DNA of 64,000 nucleotides, taken from Flaviaestuariibacter flavus (GTDB lineage: Bacteria; Bacteroidota; Bacteroidia; Chitinophagales; Chitinophagaceae). The stretch covers positions 186,001-250,000 of the forward strand of contig NZ_SJZI01000042.1 in the NCBI RefSeq assembly GCF_004337505.1. The letters are read 5' to 3'. Numbering within the stretch: position 1 is the first letter of the stretch; every line of letters begins with the position of its first letter. Below the pieces are notes generated by a model that saw nothing but the letters and a program-made list of their open reading frames with translations, was not told the DNA's origin and searched no databases. The translations under genes and the position numbers were made by a program. This document shows positions 19,975-28,929 of the stretch, piece after piece.

Positions 19975-22812
19975 ATGCGCATGAACCTCAGACACACATT
20001 CCTGCCCCTTTCCCTGGCGGCATCGCTCAGTGCCGGCGCGCAGAAGCCGGCGACGAAGGCGGCGCCCTTCCAGGTAAAATACGAACAGTTTACCCTGCCT
20101 AACGGCCTTAAGGTGATCCTGCACGAAGATCACTCCGATCCCATCGTGGCCGTATCCACGGTGGTGCACGTGGGCTCCAACCGCGAGAAGGCCGGCAAGA
20201 CCGGCTTTGCCCACTTCTTCGAGCACATGTCATTCAACCATTCCGAGAACACACCGCGCGGCGCCAACCGTAAGCTCATTCCCGAATGGGGCGGCAACCG
20301 CAACGGCGGCACCTGGAGCGACGGCACCGTGTACTACGAGGTGATCCCCAAAGACGCTTTCGAGAAGATACTCTGGATCGACTCCGACCGCCTCGGCTTC
20401 ATGATCAACACCGTAACGAAGGAAGCGCTCGCCAAGGAGATCCAGGTGGTGAAGAACGAGAAGCGCCAGAACTACGACAACGTGCCCTACGGCAGCACCA
20501 GCGAGGTGATCCTCGGCGCGCTCTACCCGAAGGAGCATCCCTACAACTGGCCTGTCATCGGCTCGCTGCCCGACCTGCAGGCCGCTTCGCTCGAGGATGT
20601 GAAGGAGTTTTACAACCGCTACTACGGCGCGGCCAACGCCACGCTCGTCATCGCCGGCGACATCGACCCGAAGAAAACAAAGGAGCGCGTGCAATACTGG
20701 TTCGGCGAGATTCGCCGCGGCCCCGCGGTGCAGCCGCTGAAGCCGATGCCGGCAACGCTCGCCGCCTCGCGCTCCTTCTGGTACGAGGACAACTTCGCGA
20801 AGCTCCCCGAGCTTACGATGGCCTATCCCTCCGTGGAGCAGAATCATAAGGACGCCTACGCACTAAACCTCCTGGGACAGCTCCTCGCCGGCAGCAAAAC
20901 AGCACCGCTTTACTCGGTGATCGTGACGGAGCAAAAGCTGGCTCCTTCCGTGTCGGCCAACAACCAGTCGAAGGAGATCGCCGGTGAATTTTACATCCGC
21001 GTGCGCGGCAACGCTACCACCGATCTGGATGATGTGAAGAAGGCAATTGAAACGGGCCTCGCGCGTTTTGAAAAGGAAGGCTTTACCGACAAGCAGCTCG
21101 AAAATCTCAAGACGCAATACGAATCCAACCTGTACAGTGGCCTCGAGAGCGTGCTGGCAAAGGCTCAGCGCCTGGGCCGCGACAACGAGTTCCGCGGTGA
21201 CCCCGGCTTTGTAACGAAGGAAGCCGTGCTGGTGCGGGGCGTGACGCGTGCCGACATCCTGCGCGTGTACAACCAGTACATCAAAGGAAAGAACTACATC
21301 GCCACCGCCTTTGTGCCCAGGGGTAAGAAAGACCTGGCGCTCGCCGGCGCCGAAGAAGCGAAGGTGTGGACCGAGCCCATCGTGAACGGTGTAGCTGTTG
21401 AAGATGTGGACCCGGGTGCCGACGCGCAGTTTGCCAAAACGAAAACGAAGAACGACCGCTCCGAGCCGGGCTTCGGCGCCATGCCGCTCTTTAAGATGCC
21501 ACCTGTGTGGACCGGCACTATGGCCAACGGCATGCGCCTCTATGGCATCGAAAGCCGCGAGGTGCCGCTGGTGAACTTCGAGGTGGTGATCCCCGGCGGC
21601 CATTGGGCCGACCCTATCGACAAGAGCGGTGTGTCGGCGCTGCTGGCCGGCCTTATGACGCAAGGAACAGCTACGAAAACGCCGGCCGAGCTCGAAGCTG
21701 CCATCGACGCGCTGGGCGCCTCCATCAACGTAAGCAGTGGCAACGAAGAGCTGCGCGTGCGCGCTACCTGCCTCGCCCGCAACTTCGCGCCTACGATGGC
21801 GCTGGTGCAGGAGATGCTGTTACAGCCGCGCTGGGACAAGGCCGAATATGAGCGCCTCTATAAAGCCACGCAAACCGCCATCCAGGGCCGCGAGGCCAAT
21901 GCCACGGCCATTGCCGCCCTCAACTTCAACAAGCTCCTCTATGGCGACCAGCACATCCTCGGCATCCCCGCGCAGGGAACAAGCGAGTCGGTGGCCCGCA
22001 TCACGCTCGACGACCTGAAGCAGTATTTCAGCACTTGGGTAAAGCCCTCCGCTGCCACCGTGCACGTTGCCGGCGCAGTGCCCCAGGGTGAAGCGATCCA
22101 GACCATTGCCGTGCTGGCGCAGAACTGGAATGGATCAGCTCCTGCGCTGCCGTCCTACACGGTGCCGCAGCAGGATCGTGCAAATACGGTGTACTTCATC
22201 GACGTGCCCGGTGCGAAACAGTCGGTGCTCTACGTCGGCAAGCTCGGCGTTTCGGCTAAAGACCCCGATGCCACCGCCATCTCCTTCGCCAACGAAGTGC
22301 TGGGTGTGAACTCCAGCAGCCGCCTCTTTCAAACGCTGCGTATCGGCAAGGGTTTTACGTACGGCGCACAGTCGGCACAGCTGCGCTCCACGGAGCGCGC
22401 GCCCTTTCAGGCTGTGACCTCGGTACGCGCCAATGCCACGCTGGCTTCACTGCAGATCATCCAGGACATGATCCGCCAGTACGGCAACACCTTCACCGAA
22501 AAAGAGGTGGAGCTGACCCGCAACAAAGTGTTAAAGGGCAGTACCCTCGATTATGAAACGCTTGGCGCCAAGCTCGGCCTGCTTAACGAGATCAGCAAGT
22601 ACAGGCGCCCGCTGCGCTTTGTGGAAGAAGACCAGCAACAGCTGGTGAAGATGAACCTGGCCGACTACCGCGGCATTATCGGCAAGCATTTCAACGAAGC
22701 CGATATGGTGTATGTAGTGGTAGGCGATAAGGCCACGCAGCTGGAAGAAGTGAAGAAGCTGGGAAAGAAGGTGGTGCAGCTCGATACCAACGGCAACCCC
22801 CTCGGATTTTAA
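19975..22812 (+). CDS. M16 family zinc peptidase, two-unit form
   Basis: 945 residues with a signal peptide (HTFLPLSLAASLSAGA). The first M16 unit has the inverted zinc motif HFFEH (His80-His84) after GLKVILHEDHS and a distal Glu in ALAKEIQVVKNEKRQ. The second unit (from about residue 505, PPVWTGTMANGMRLYGIE) has the same fold but no HxxEH, as expected for the non-catalytic half. It should degrade peptides in the periplasm. Tandem ATGs at 19975/19981 are equivalent. Confidence 0.93.
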   Translation: MRMNLRHTFLPLSLAASLSAGAQKPATKAAPFQVKYEQFTLPNGLKVILHEDHSDPIVAVSTVVHVGSNREKAGKTGFAHFFEHMSFNHSENTPRGANRKLIPEWGGNRNGGTWSDGTVYYEVIPKDAFEKILWIDSDRLGFMINTVTKEALAKEIQVVKNEKRQNYDNVPYGSTSEVILGALYPKEHPYNWPVIGSLPDLQAASLEDVKEFYNRYYGAANATLVIAGDIDPKKTKERVQYWFGEIRRGPAVQPLKPMPATLAASRSFWYEDNFAKLPELTMAYPSVEQNHKDAYALNLLGQLLAGSKTAPLYSVIVTEQKLAPSVSANNQSKEIAGEFYIRVRGNATTDLDDVKKAIETGLARFEKEGFTDKQLENLKTQYESNLYSGLESVLAKAQRLGRDNEFRGDPGFVTKEAVLVRGVTRADILRVYNQYIKGKNYIATAFVPRGKKDLALAGAEEAKVWTEPIVNGVAVEDVDPGADAQFAKTKTKNDRSEPGFGAMPLFKMPPVWTGTMANGMRLYGIESREVPLVNFEVVIPGGHWADPIDKSGVSALLAGLMTQGTATKTPAELEAAIDALGASINVSSGNEELRVRATCLARNFAPTMALVQEMLLQPRWDKAEYERLYKATQTAIQGREANATAIAALNFNKLLYGDQHILGIPAQGTSESVARITLDDLKQYFSTWVKPSAATVHVAGAVPQGEAIQTIAVLAQNWNGSAPALPSYTVPQQDRANTVYFIDVPGAKQSVLYVGKLGVSAKDPDATAISFANEVLGVNSSSRLFQTLRIGKGFTYGAQSAQLRSTERAPFQAVTSVRANATLASLQIIQDMIRQYGNTFTEKEVELTRNKVLKGSTLDYETLGAKLGLLNEISKYRRPLRFVEEDQQQLVKMNLADYRGIIGKHFNEADMVYVVVGDKATQLEEVKKLGKKVVQLDTNGNPLGF

Positions 22813-22834
22813 GCCACGATAGGATTTCTTTAAC

Positions 22835-22864
22835 AAGGCTCGCCCGCTCTGGGCGGGCCTTTTA
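22835..22864. terminator. Intrinsic terminator
   Basis: AAGGCTCGCCCGCTCTGGGCGGGCCTTTT, 22 bp after the M16 gene. The remaining 170 bp up to 23035 hold no gene. Confidence 0.75.
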
Positions 22865-23034
22865 CGTTGTGGTTGCCCGTTAGATCGTTAACGCCGCATG
22901 CGCCCTTTTCACCCCCCGAATGACCCGGTTTGTCTAAAGTGAGGGCACATCGCCTTTTGGTGCGGGTACCTTTATGATGTACCGTGGAAACGCCGTACAC
23001 ACTAACCTTCGCCCTTTTAACCTAACCGTGTATT

Positions 23035-24045
23035 ATGTTAAAGCACCAATCCAAGTGGGCCTGCCTGGCCGCTATTGCACTTTTCACAACCTCCCTTGTA
23101 AGCTGCTCGAAAGACCAGTCCATCCTTGAAGGAAAAAGCGGTAAGATCACCGTAGGCCCCGGCGGCGCTATTACTTCCGGTGGTACCACTTCTACCGGTG
23201 GCGGCACTACCGCTACCGGCGGCACCTCCACGAGCGGCACCGGTACTACGAGCGGCGGCACCACCAGCGGTGGTACGACCTCTACCGGCGGCAGCACTTC
23301 TACAGGCAGTACCACACCCACCTCTTCGCTCTACTCGCTGAACCTGAACTGGGCCGGCCGCGCCGACGCTGCCTATGGCTACACCCAGGCAGTGACCGAT
23401 TTCAAAAACATTCCTTTCTGGGGTAAGAACACATCAATCTCCGGCGGCACCCTGAAGACCGTGCTGCTGAAGAATATGATCGGCCCCGACGGCGGCAACG
23501 TATCGCGCGTTGACATTCCGGATGCGCAGGAATACCAGCTCAATTTCGATATGAAGTTCGATGCCGGATTCGACTGGAGCGCGGGCGGTAAGGTAGGCTT
23601 CGGCTTCCTGCTCGGCGAAGGCAACACCGGTGGCGATCCCGCCTGGGACGGCAACGGCGGCAGCGCCCGCATCATGTGGACGAAGCGCAGCGACGGCACC
23701 GTTAAACTGATCCCGTATATCTACTATAAGGACCAACCCGGCACTTACGGCGACGAGCTCGCCAAGCAATACCCCGCCACCGGCTCCCTGCAGAAGGGCA
23801 CCTGGTACAACGTAAAAATGTACGTGAAGAGCAACACCGGCTCCAACACCGACGGCCGCATCCAGATCGTGATCAACGGCACCACCCTGATCGACCAGGC
23901 CATCCGCTGGACCACCAACGATGCGCAGCGCCTCGTGAAGCACCTGTGCTTCGAAACCTTCCGCGGCGGCGCCGAGAGCTACTGGCAGTCGGCCACCGAC
24001 GGCAGCATCTACTTCAACAACGTTGCTGTCACTGCTATCCGCTAA
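23035..24045 (+). CDS. Lipoprotein with polysaccharide-lyase-14-like domain
   Basis: 336 residues. The signal sequence ends in a lipobox (TTSLVSC). Residues ~38-95 are an almost pure Gly/Thr/Ser linker built from GGTTST-like units. The rest is a jelly-roll of the concanavalin type: YQLNFDMKFDAGFDWSAGGK, GFGFLLGEG, SARIMWTKRSDGTVKLIPYIYY, KGTWYNVKMYVKSNT and IVINGTTLIDQ. The order resembles family 14 polysaccharide lyases (glucuronan/alginate) and related sugar-binding domains. Catalysis is not proven by any residue I can name. Probably at the cell surface. Confidence 0.6.
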   Translation: MLKHQSKWACLAAIALFTTSLVSCSKDQSILEGKSGKITVGPGGAITSGGTTSTGGGTTATGGTSTSGTGTTSGGTTSGGTTSTGGSTSTGSTTPTSSLYSLNLNWAGRADAAYGYTQAVTDFKNIPFWGKNTSISGGTLKTVLLKNMIGPDGGNVSRVDIPDAQEYQLNFDMKFDAGFDWSAGGKVGFGFLLGEGNTGGDPAWDGNGGSARIMWTKRSDGTVKLIPYIYYKDQPGTYGDELAKQYPATGSLQKGTWYNVKMYVKSNTGSNTDGRIQIVINGTTLIDQAIRWTTNDAQRLVKHLCFETFRGGAESYWQSATDGSIYFNNVAVTAIR

Positions 24046-24062
24046 TGGACAATCATCATAGT

Positions 24063-24094
24063 AAAGCCGTTCCGCGAAAGCGGGGCGGCTTTTT
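24063..24094. terminator. Intrinsic terminator
   Basis: AAAGCCG...CGGCTTTTTG hairpin 17 bp after the lipoprotein stop. The following 200 bp up to 24304 contain nothing I can support. Confidence 0.7.
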
Positions 24095-24303
24095 GTTTTT
24101 GAGATGGTCGCGATTCCACGTGAGCTGTAAAGCGTACCTGCGGCACGGTTTATTCAACACACAAAGGCCCCACTCCCGGTTTTTGGGTTGGGAGTTGGAT
24201 TGGTGCAAGAGTGGCAGTAACTTGTTGTAGCGTAAGTTATTGTAGAGCGGTCCGTTAAGTACCGACAGGCGCGCTTTATTGTAACACAGCCAATAATTGC
24301 AAA

Positions 24304-25047
24304 ATGGAATTCTCACCCTTTAATCACGTTGTTAAGATCTGCCTCCAGGGCATGGTTATGGAAGAGCAAGGCAAGGCAGACGAAGCCGCCATTCTTTTTC
24401 AACAGGCCTGGAATGATGCGGCAAATGACTTTGAAAGATTTCTTGCCGCTCATTATTTAGCCCGACAGCAAAAAACTGTTTCCGGGAAGTTGCGTTGGCT
24501 CGAAACGGCTTTACACCTTGCATTGTCGATAAATAATGACGCCGTTAACAGCGCTCTGCCGGCCCTTTATTTGAACCTCGCGAAATGCTATGAGGACCTG
24601 GGCGATCCGGACAAAGCAAAAGAGAATTACGATCTGGCAAACACATATAAGTACAGTCCGTCTGATAAAGGTCCGTTTTATCATGGCACGAAAGCGGATC
24701 TGCGGGTTGGCGATTTGCTGATCGCAGGAGGGGCGTCGAATTACCAGTCTGAGCTGAAAATGAACCATATTTATTTCTCGGCTTTGGTGAATGGAGCGGG
24801 GCTGGCTGCTGCATTGGCAAAGGGTGATGGTGCGGAAAGGGTTTATATCGTTGAGCCAACAGGGGCTTATGAAAATGACCCGAATCTGACAGACAAAAAG
24901 TTTCCAGGTAATCCAACCCGTTCCTATCGCTCCGAAGCTCCATTGAAAATCGTTGGAGTAGTAACAGAGTGGGTACGGCCAACACCCGAACAGCTGCAGG
25001 CCTTCCGCGATAAATTGGCGGACAGTAAAGGTGAAATAATTAATTAG
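24304..25047 (+). CDS. arr: Rifamycin ADP-ribosyltransferase (Arr) with N-terminal helical repeat domain
   Basis: 247 residues. From about 120 onward the protein is a full Arr domain: GPFYHGTKADLRVGDLL (His127), SALVNGAGLAAALAKGDG, YIVEPTGAYENDPNLTDKKF and GNPTRSYRSEAPLKIVG. Arr moves ADP-ribose from NAD+ onto rifampicin. Stand-alone Arr enzymes are about 140 residues; here ~118 extra N-terminal residues (MEEQGKADEAAILFQQAWND, YLNLAKCYEDLGDPDKAKEN) look like TPR-type helix pairs. Local G+C is lower than in flanking genes, suggesting transfer. Confidence 0.9.
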   Translation: MEFSPFNHVVKICLQGMVMEEQGKADEAAILFQQAWNDAANDFERFLAAHYLARQQKTVSGKLRWLETALHLALSINNDAVNSALPALYLNLAKCYEDLGDPDKAKENYDLANTYKYSPSDKGPFYHGTKADLRVGDLLIAGGASNYQSELKMNHIYFSALVNGAGLAAALAKGDGAERVYIVEPTGAYENDPNLTDKKFPGNPTRSYRSEAPLKIVGVVTEWVRPTPEQLQAFRDKLADSKGEIIN

Positions 25048-25111
25048 GCACGGTCACGGCACAAAGCCTTGTTGGTTGTGCGCCATCGCTAAAGATCAAA
25101 ATCACTGCATT

Positions 25112-25771
25112 ATGTATACCCCTGAGCCAATCAGACTTTCATTAATCGCTCTGTTATTTGCCTGTTCGTTGAACGCAGGAGCACAGGCGCCGGCCGGTAA
25201 GGCTTCGAGGTATAAATTTACCGATACGGTGATCATGATCATCCCCGATGAGCTGGTGAAAGATGCTGCCGCAAATTTTGCCGAGCGGAAGGGCATCCCC
25301 GACTCGCTGAAGCCTATGCTGGAAGAGCAACTGAAAACCGCTTTGCTACGGAAGCAGCCGATGCAAATACAAACAAGGTTTGTTGATGCAGGGACAGACA
25401 GCACCATTGTTACTTTGAGTCCTGAGGTGGAGCATGAAGGACTGACGATGCCTCAATCCTATAGCAGGATGGTCATGAAAAAGGGGCGTGTTGTTTCCAG
25501 GATACTGGATGCCAATGATCAGAACGTGCCGATCCCGCCTCCCGACGGAAGAAGCTTTGCGTCAACGGGGCGCACCAGGATAATCATGGGGTATGCCTGC
25601 GCCGAATTCTCAGCCAATGATGGTGCCGTAACGATCTGGGTGACCGATGCGTTGCCCTCCTCAATTAACCCGGGTGTCAAAGACGTGAATGTCAAAGGTG
25701 CCATTCTTGGCTTCAGCATCAGGAGCCAGAGCGATCAGCTTACATCGGTTCTGATCAGGGTAGTCCCATAG
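25112..25771 (+). CDS. Exported GLPGLI/DUF4412-like protein
   Basis: 219 residues with a signal peptide (LSLIALLFACSLNAGA). The middle repeats beta strands with QTRFVDAGTDSTIVTLSP, then RIIMGYACAEF and TIWVTDALP, which correspond to the I-x-G-Y-x-C and W-(V/Y)-T motifs of GLPGLI/DUF4412 proteins. Function is unknown. I start at MYTPEPIRLSL. It lies between arr and a GNAT gene in the lower-G+C block. Confidence 0.6.
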   Translation: MYTPEPIRLSLIALLFACSLNAGAQAPAGKASRYKFTDTVIMIIPDELVKDAAANFAERKGIPDSLKPMLEEQLKTALLRKQPMQIQTRFVDAGTDSTIVTLSPEVEHEGLTMPQSYSRMVMKKGRVVSRILDANDQNVPIPPPDGRSFASTGRTRIIMGYACAEFSANDGAVTIWVTDALPSSINPGVKDVNVKGAILGFSIRSQSDQLTSVLIRVVP

Positions 25772-25818
25772 GCCGGACGCGTCCCGTGGCGTAGCCAAAC
25801 ACTAATAATCAGTAAAGA

Positions 25819-26343
25819 ATGACAGGCAAAAAATTTACGCCGTTCCCGGTTCTCAAAACCGATAGGCTGACACTGCGGCAACTCGTGATCAGTGATGACA
25901 GGGAGATATTTGCACTGCGTTCGGATGAGGCCGTAAACAAGTATCTCGGCAGGAAGGCAAGTCAATCAATCGATGACGTTCGGAGCTTCATTCAGGCCAT
26001 AAATGAAAACATCCGGAAGAATGTTTCAATCTATTGGGCCATCACGTTAAACGGTAGGGATAAATTAGTTGGAACAATCTGTTTGTTCGATTTTTCCGGT
26101 GATGGTTCGCGGGCGGAAATCGGGTATGAATTATTGCCCGGGTTCCAGGGAAACGGTATCATGCAGGAGGCAATTTCAAAAGTGATTGAATTTGGGATAA
26201 AGGATATAGGTCTGAAATCTATAGAAGCCTATACGCACCGCGACAACCAGGGCTCCGTACGGCTTCTGGAGAAATCCCACTTCAAAATGGAGCGCGTGGA
26301 TGGTGAAAAGTTTATGATATTTAAGTTGACAACTAACGGGTGA
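25819..26343 (+). CDS. GNAT acetyltransferase, RimJ/RimL-like
   Basis: 174 residues opening with FPVLKTDRLTLRQLVISDD and carrying RAEIGYELLPGFQGNGIMQEA (the acetyl-CoA loop) and DNQGSVRLLEKSHF (the C-terminal N-x-x-S-x-x-x-L element). Such enzymes acetylate ribosomal proteins, antibiotics or small amines; the target here is unknown. Its base composition is clearly AT-richer than that of most of the window (about 35% G+C in the stretch 26161-26220). Confidence 0.9.
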   Translation: MTGKKFTPFPVLKTDRLTLRQLVISDDREIFALRSDEAVNKYLGRKASQSIDDVRSFIQAINENIRKNVSIYWAITLNGRDKLVGTICLFDFSGDGSRAEIGYELLPGFQGNGIMQEAISKVIEFGIKDIGLKSIEAYTHRDNQGSVRLLEKSHFKMERVDGEKFMIFKLTTNG

Positions 26344-26487
26344 ATACGCCGGTCAGCAAGCGCCTTTTTCCTGGCCGCTGTTCTGCCTCAGCACAAGGCC
26401 CGGCTGTTAAGCACAACGCTGCAACGCCAGCTTAATAACAAACGGCTGCCCGGCAACATTGTTTTCGCTAATTAAAAAGTACAGACC

Positions 26488-26940
26488 GTGGAGAGATCAA
26501 CCGTACTAAGGATGGATAATGTCGGCATCGTGGTGGCATCCCTCGATGAAGCCATTGAGTTTTTTACGGAATTGGGCCTGACCCTCCAGGGGCGCGCCTT
26601 CGTGGAAGGGGCTTGGGCCGGTCGCGTCACCCGGCTGGGCGATCAGCGGGTTGAGATCGCGATGATGATTACACCTGATGGACACAGCCGGCTGGAACTT
26701 TCGCGTTTCATCACGCCACACACAGTCGCCGATCATCGCGAAGCCCCTGTGAACGCGCTCGGGTACCTGCGCATCATGTTCACGGTTGCGAATATTGACG
26801 AAACGCTCGCCCGTCTCTATAAGCGCGGCGCCACGCTTGTCGGCGACGTAGTTCAGTACGAACAATCGTACCGGCTGTGCTATATCCGCGGATGCGAAGG
26901 ACTGCTCATCGGGCTGGCGGAAGAGCTCGGCAGAAGCTAA
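26488..26940 (+). CDS. VOC/glyoxalase-fold protein
   Basis: 150 residues; GTG start at 26488 (an ATG alternative lies at 26512). Two beta-alpha-beta-beta-beta units: VLRMDNVGIVVASLDEAIEF...RVEIAMMITPDGHSRLELSRF and NALGYLRIMFTVANIDETLA...YIRGCEGLLIGLAEEL. Possible metal ligands are present only in part, so the activity (glyoxalase, dioxygenase, antibiotic binding) cannot be assigned. It closes the accessory block that begins with arr. Confidence 0.8.
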   Translation: MERSTVLRMDNVGIVVASLDEAIEFFTELGLTLQGRAFVEGAWAGRVTRLGDQRVEIAMMITPDGHSRLELSRFITPHTVADHREAPVNALGYLRIMFTVANIDETLARLYKRGATLVGDVVQYEQSYRLCYIRGCEGLLIGLAEELGRS

Positions 26941-26999
26941 GGCCCTGACTTTTCATCAAGGATGCTTTTATTATATAGATTAGCCATTAACCTTTTTCT

Positions 27000-28382
27000 A
27001 TGCGCCTGCTCCTCCTGTTTGCCGCCTTCCTGCTTTCTACTGCGGCCTCCGCCCAGAAGACGAAGGCCGAGCGTCTCGACTCGCTTTTTACAGCCCTGCA
27101 TGCGGCCGGCTCTTTCAATGGCAACGTGCTCATTGCCGAAGACGGTGTGCCGCTGTTCGAGCGCTCCTACGGTCTTGCAAATCTTACTACGGGTGAAAAG
27201 CTCGAAGCCGGCTCTGTGTTTGAGCTTGCCTCGGTATCGAAGCAGTTTACGGCAACGGCGATCCTGTTGCTGCGCGAAACCGGCCGGCTGCGCCTCGACG
27301 ACGAGCTCGGGCGCTGGATCGCGGGCCTCGCCCACTACAAGGGCGTTACGCTTCGCCACCTGCTGCAGCATACCGGCGGGCTGCCCGAGTATGACGGGCT
27401 GCTCGATTCGCTGTGGACCGACAAGCAGCGCATCGTTACCAACGACGACATGATAGCGCTCTATACGCAACACCGCTTTGCGCCGGTGTTTGCGCCGGGC
27501 GCCAGGTGGGCGTACAGCAACACGGGTTATGCCCTGCTGGCATCGGTGATTGAAAAGGCGTCCGGTATGTCGTACGGCGCTTACCTCGATAAATCGATCT
27601 TTCGCCCGCTGGGGATGAAGCACACCACGGTATACCGCCGACGCTACGAGCAGCGGCGCAGCATCCCGCACTATGCGTACGGATATGTGCGCGACGGAGC
27701 CCGGGGCTTCGTACTGCCCGACTCGCTGGCGCGCACTTCTTATGTACACTACCTCGACGGCATCGTGGGCGACGGCACCGTCAACTCCACCGCCCGCGAC
27801 CTGCTCACCTGGGATGCGGCCCTCCGCTCGGGTAAGCTGCTGTCCGCAGCTGTACAGACGGAGGCATATACGCCCGCCGTCCTCAATGATGGCAAGACCT
27901 ATCCCTACGGCTATGGATGGGCCATCGGCAAGTCGCCCGCGGGCCGCTCGGTGAGCCACTCGGGTGGATGGCCCGGTTATGCCACTTTGATTGCCCGCGA
28001 TCTCGACAGCCGAAAGACGATCATCCTCCTCAAGAACATGGAAGGCGGCGGACTGCCTGTAGGCCCGGTAAACCGTATTCTTTACAACCTGCCCGATGTG
28101 GCCGGCAGCGGCGCCCTCGTGCTCCCGGCTGCTTTGCTGGATACCTATGTGGGCTCCTATGAGCTTGTGCCGGAATTCTCCATCACCATCACGCGCGAAG
28201 GCACGCAGCTCTACGCGCAGGCAACGGGCCAGGGCCGCCTTGAACTTCAGGCGATCAGGGAAGACCTGTTTGCGGTAAAGGGCGTGGATGCCAAACTGGG
28301 CTTTGTGAAGGCGGACGGGAAGGTGGATCACCTGGTGTTGTACCAGGGTGGGCACGAGCAGGAAGGAAAGAAGGTGAAGTAA
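27000..28382 (+). CDS. Exported serine hydrolase, class C beta-lactamase fold
   Basis: 460 residues with a signal peptide (LLLLFAAFLLSTAASA). All three active-site motifs are present: SVSK (Ser78, Lys81), YSN (Tyr172-Asn174) and HSG (His320-Gly322, replacing KTG). A C-terminal ~110-residue beta domain (LLDTYVGSYELVPEFSITIT) follows, as in esterase/peptidase members. A broad S12-type activity on D-amino acid peptides or esters is likely; true beta-lactamase activity is not implied. Confidence 0.88.
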   Translation: MRLLLLFAAFLLSTAASAQKTKAERLDSLFTALHAAGSFNGNVLIAEDGVPLFERSYGLANLTTGEKLEAGSVFELASVSKQFTATAILLLRETGRLRLDDELGRWIAGLAHYKGVTLRHLLQHTGGLPEYDGLLDSLWTDKQRIVTNDDMIALYTQHRFAPVFAPGARWAYSNTGYALLASVIEKASGMSYGAYLDKSIFRPLGMKHTTVYRRRYEQRRSIPHYAYGYVRDGARGFVLPDSLARTSYVHYLDGIVGDGTVNSTARDLLTWDAALRSGKLLSAAVQTEAYTPAVLNDGKTYPYGYGWAIGKSPAGRSVSHSGGWPGYATLIARDLDSRKTIILLKNMEGGGLPVGPVNRILYNLPDVAGSGALVLPAALLDTYVGSYELVPEFSITITREGTQLYAQATGQGRLELQAIREDLFAVKGVDAKLGFVKADGKVDHLVLYQGGHEQEGKKVK

Positions 28383-28418
28383 GCGGATGCATCCCGCACA
28401 ATCCGCAACTTTACTGTC

Positions 28419-28856
28419 ATGAATGCCCATCGCCTTCCTGCGCTCCTTTTCGGTATCGCCGCACTGCTGTTGCTGGGCCTGCTCCTTTGGGCGCCCCAGG
28501 CCGGTCTCGACCTGCATGTGGCTGACACCTACCTGGTAATCGAAAAGCCCTTCCTCTATGCCGCACCGGCGGCGCTTTGTTTCCTCTTCTGCCTGCTTTA
28601 CCTGGTGGCCGGGCGCATCCTGCTGTCGCGCTGGCTAAGCTGGATCCACCTCGGCCTGACGCTGGCTTTCTTCGCCGGGATCTTTTACACAGCCCACTCC
28701 GGCCCGTCCGGCGGCACTACCGTCAACCTGCAACCGCGCCTCTGGACGGGCACGCCCTTCGAGCTGCTGCTCGCCGGCTTTGCCATCGGGCAGGCGGTCT
28801 TCGTGCTCAACCTGCTCGGTGGCCTGCTTCGCGCACCCTTCCGGCGGCGGGCCTAA
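28419..28856 (+). CDS. Small membrane protein with an oxidase-like DTYxVI motif
   Basis: 145 residues with four predicted membrane helices. After the first helix comes [22 protein letters not shown], similar to the HDTYxVVAHFHY segment of haem-copper oxidase subunit I, but with the haem-ligand histidines missing. I know no function for it. It starts 37 bp after the serine hydrolase and precedes the M1 peptidase by 73 bp, so co-transcription is possible. Confidence 0.7.
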   Translation: MNAHRLPALLFGIAALLLLGLLLWAPQAGLDLHVADTYLVIEKPFLYAAPAALCFLFCLLYLVAGRILLSRWLSWIHLGLTLAFFAGIFYTAHSGPSGGTTVNLQPRLWTGTPFELLLAGFAIGQAVFVLNLLGGLLRAPFRRRA

Positions 28857-28929
28857 GCCCGACCTTAGCACGGCATTTGCATCTTGCTGCCCGTTCCCTC
28901 CTTACCTTAACCGCATATTCTCCATACGT

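Noticed and set aside
26341..26487. A definite integron attC site
   Set aside because: GTTAAGC and GCTTAA are inverted, but their order is not that of R'' and R' core sites, and no integrase is present. Kept only as a weak hint.
27000..28382. Beta-lactam resistance gene
   Set aside because: SxxK, YSN and HSG with a C-terminal beta domain fit the wide serine hydrolase group; resistance cannot be claimed from this.
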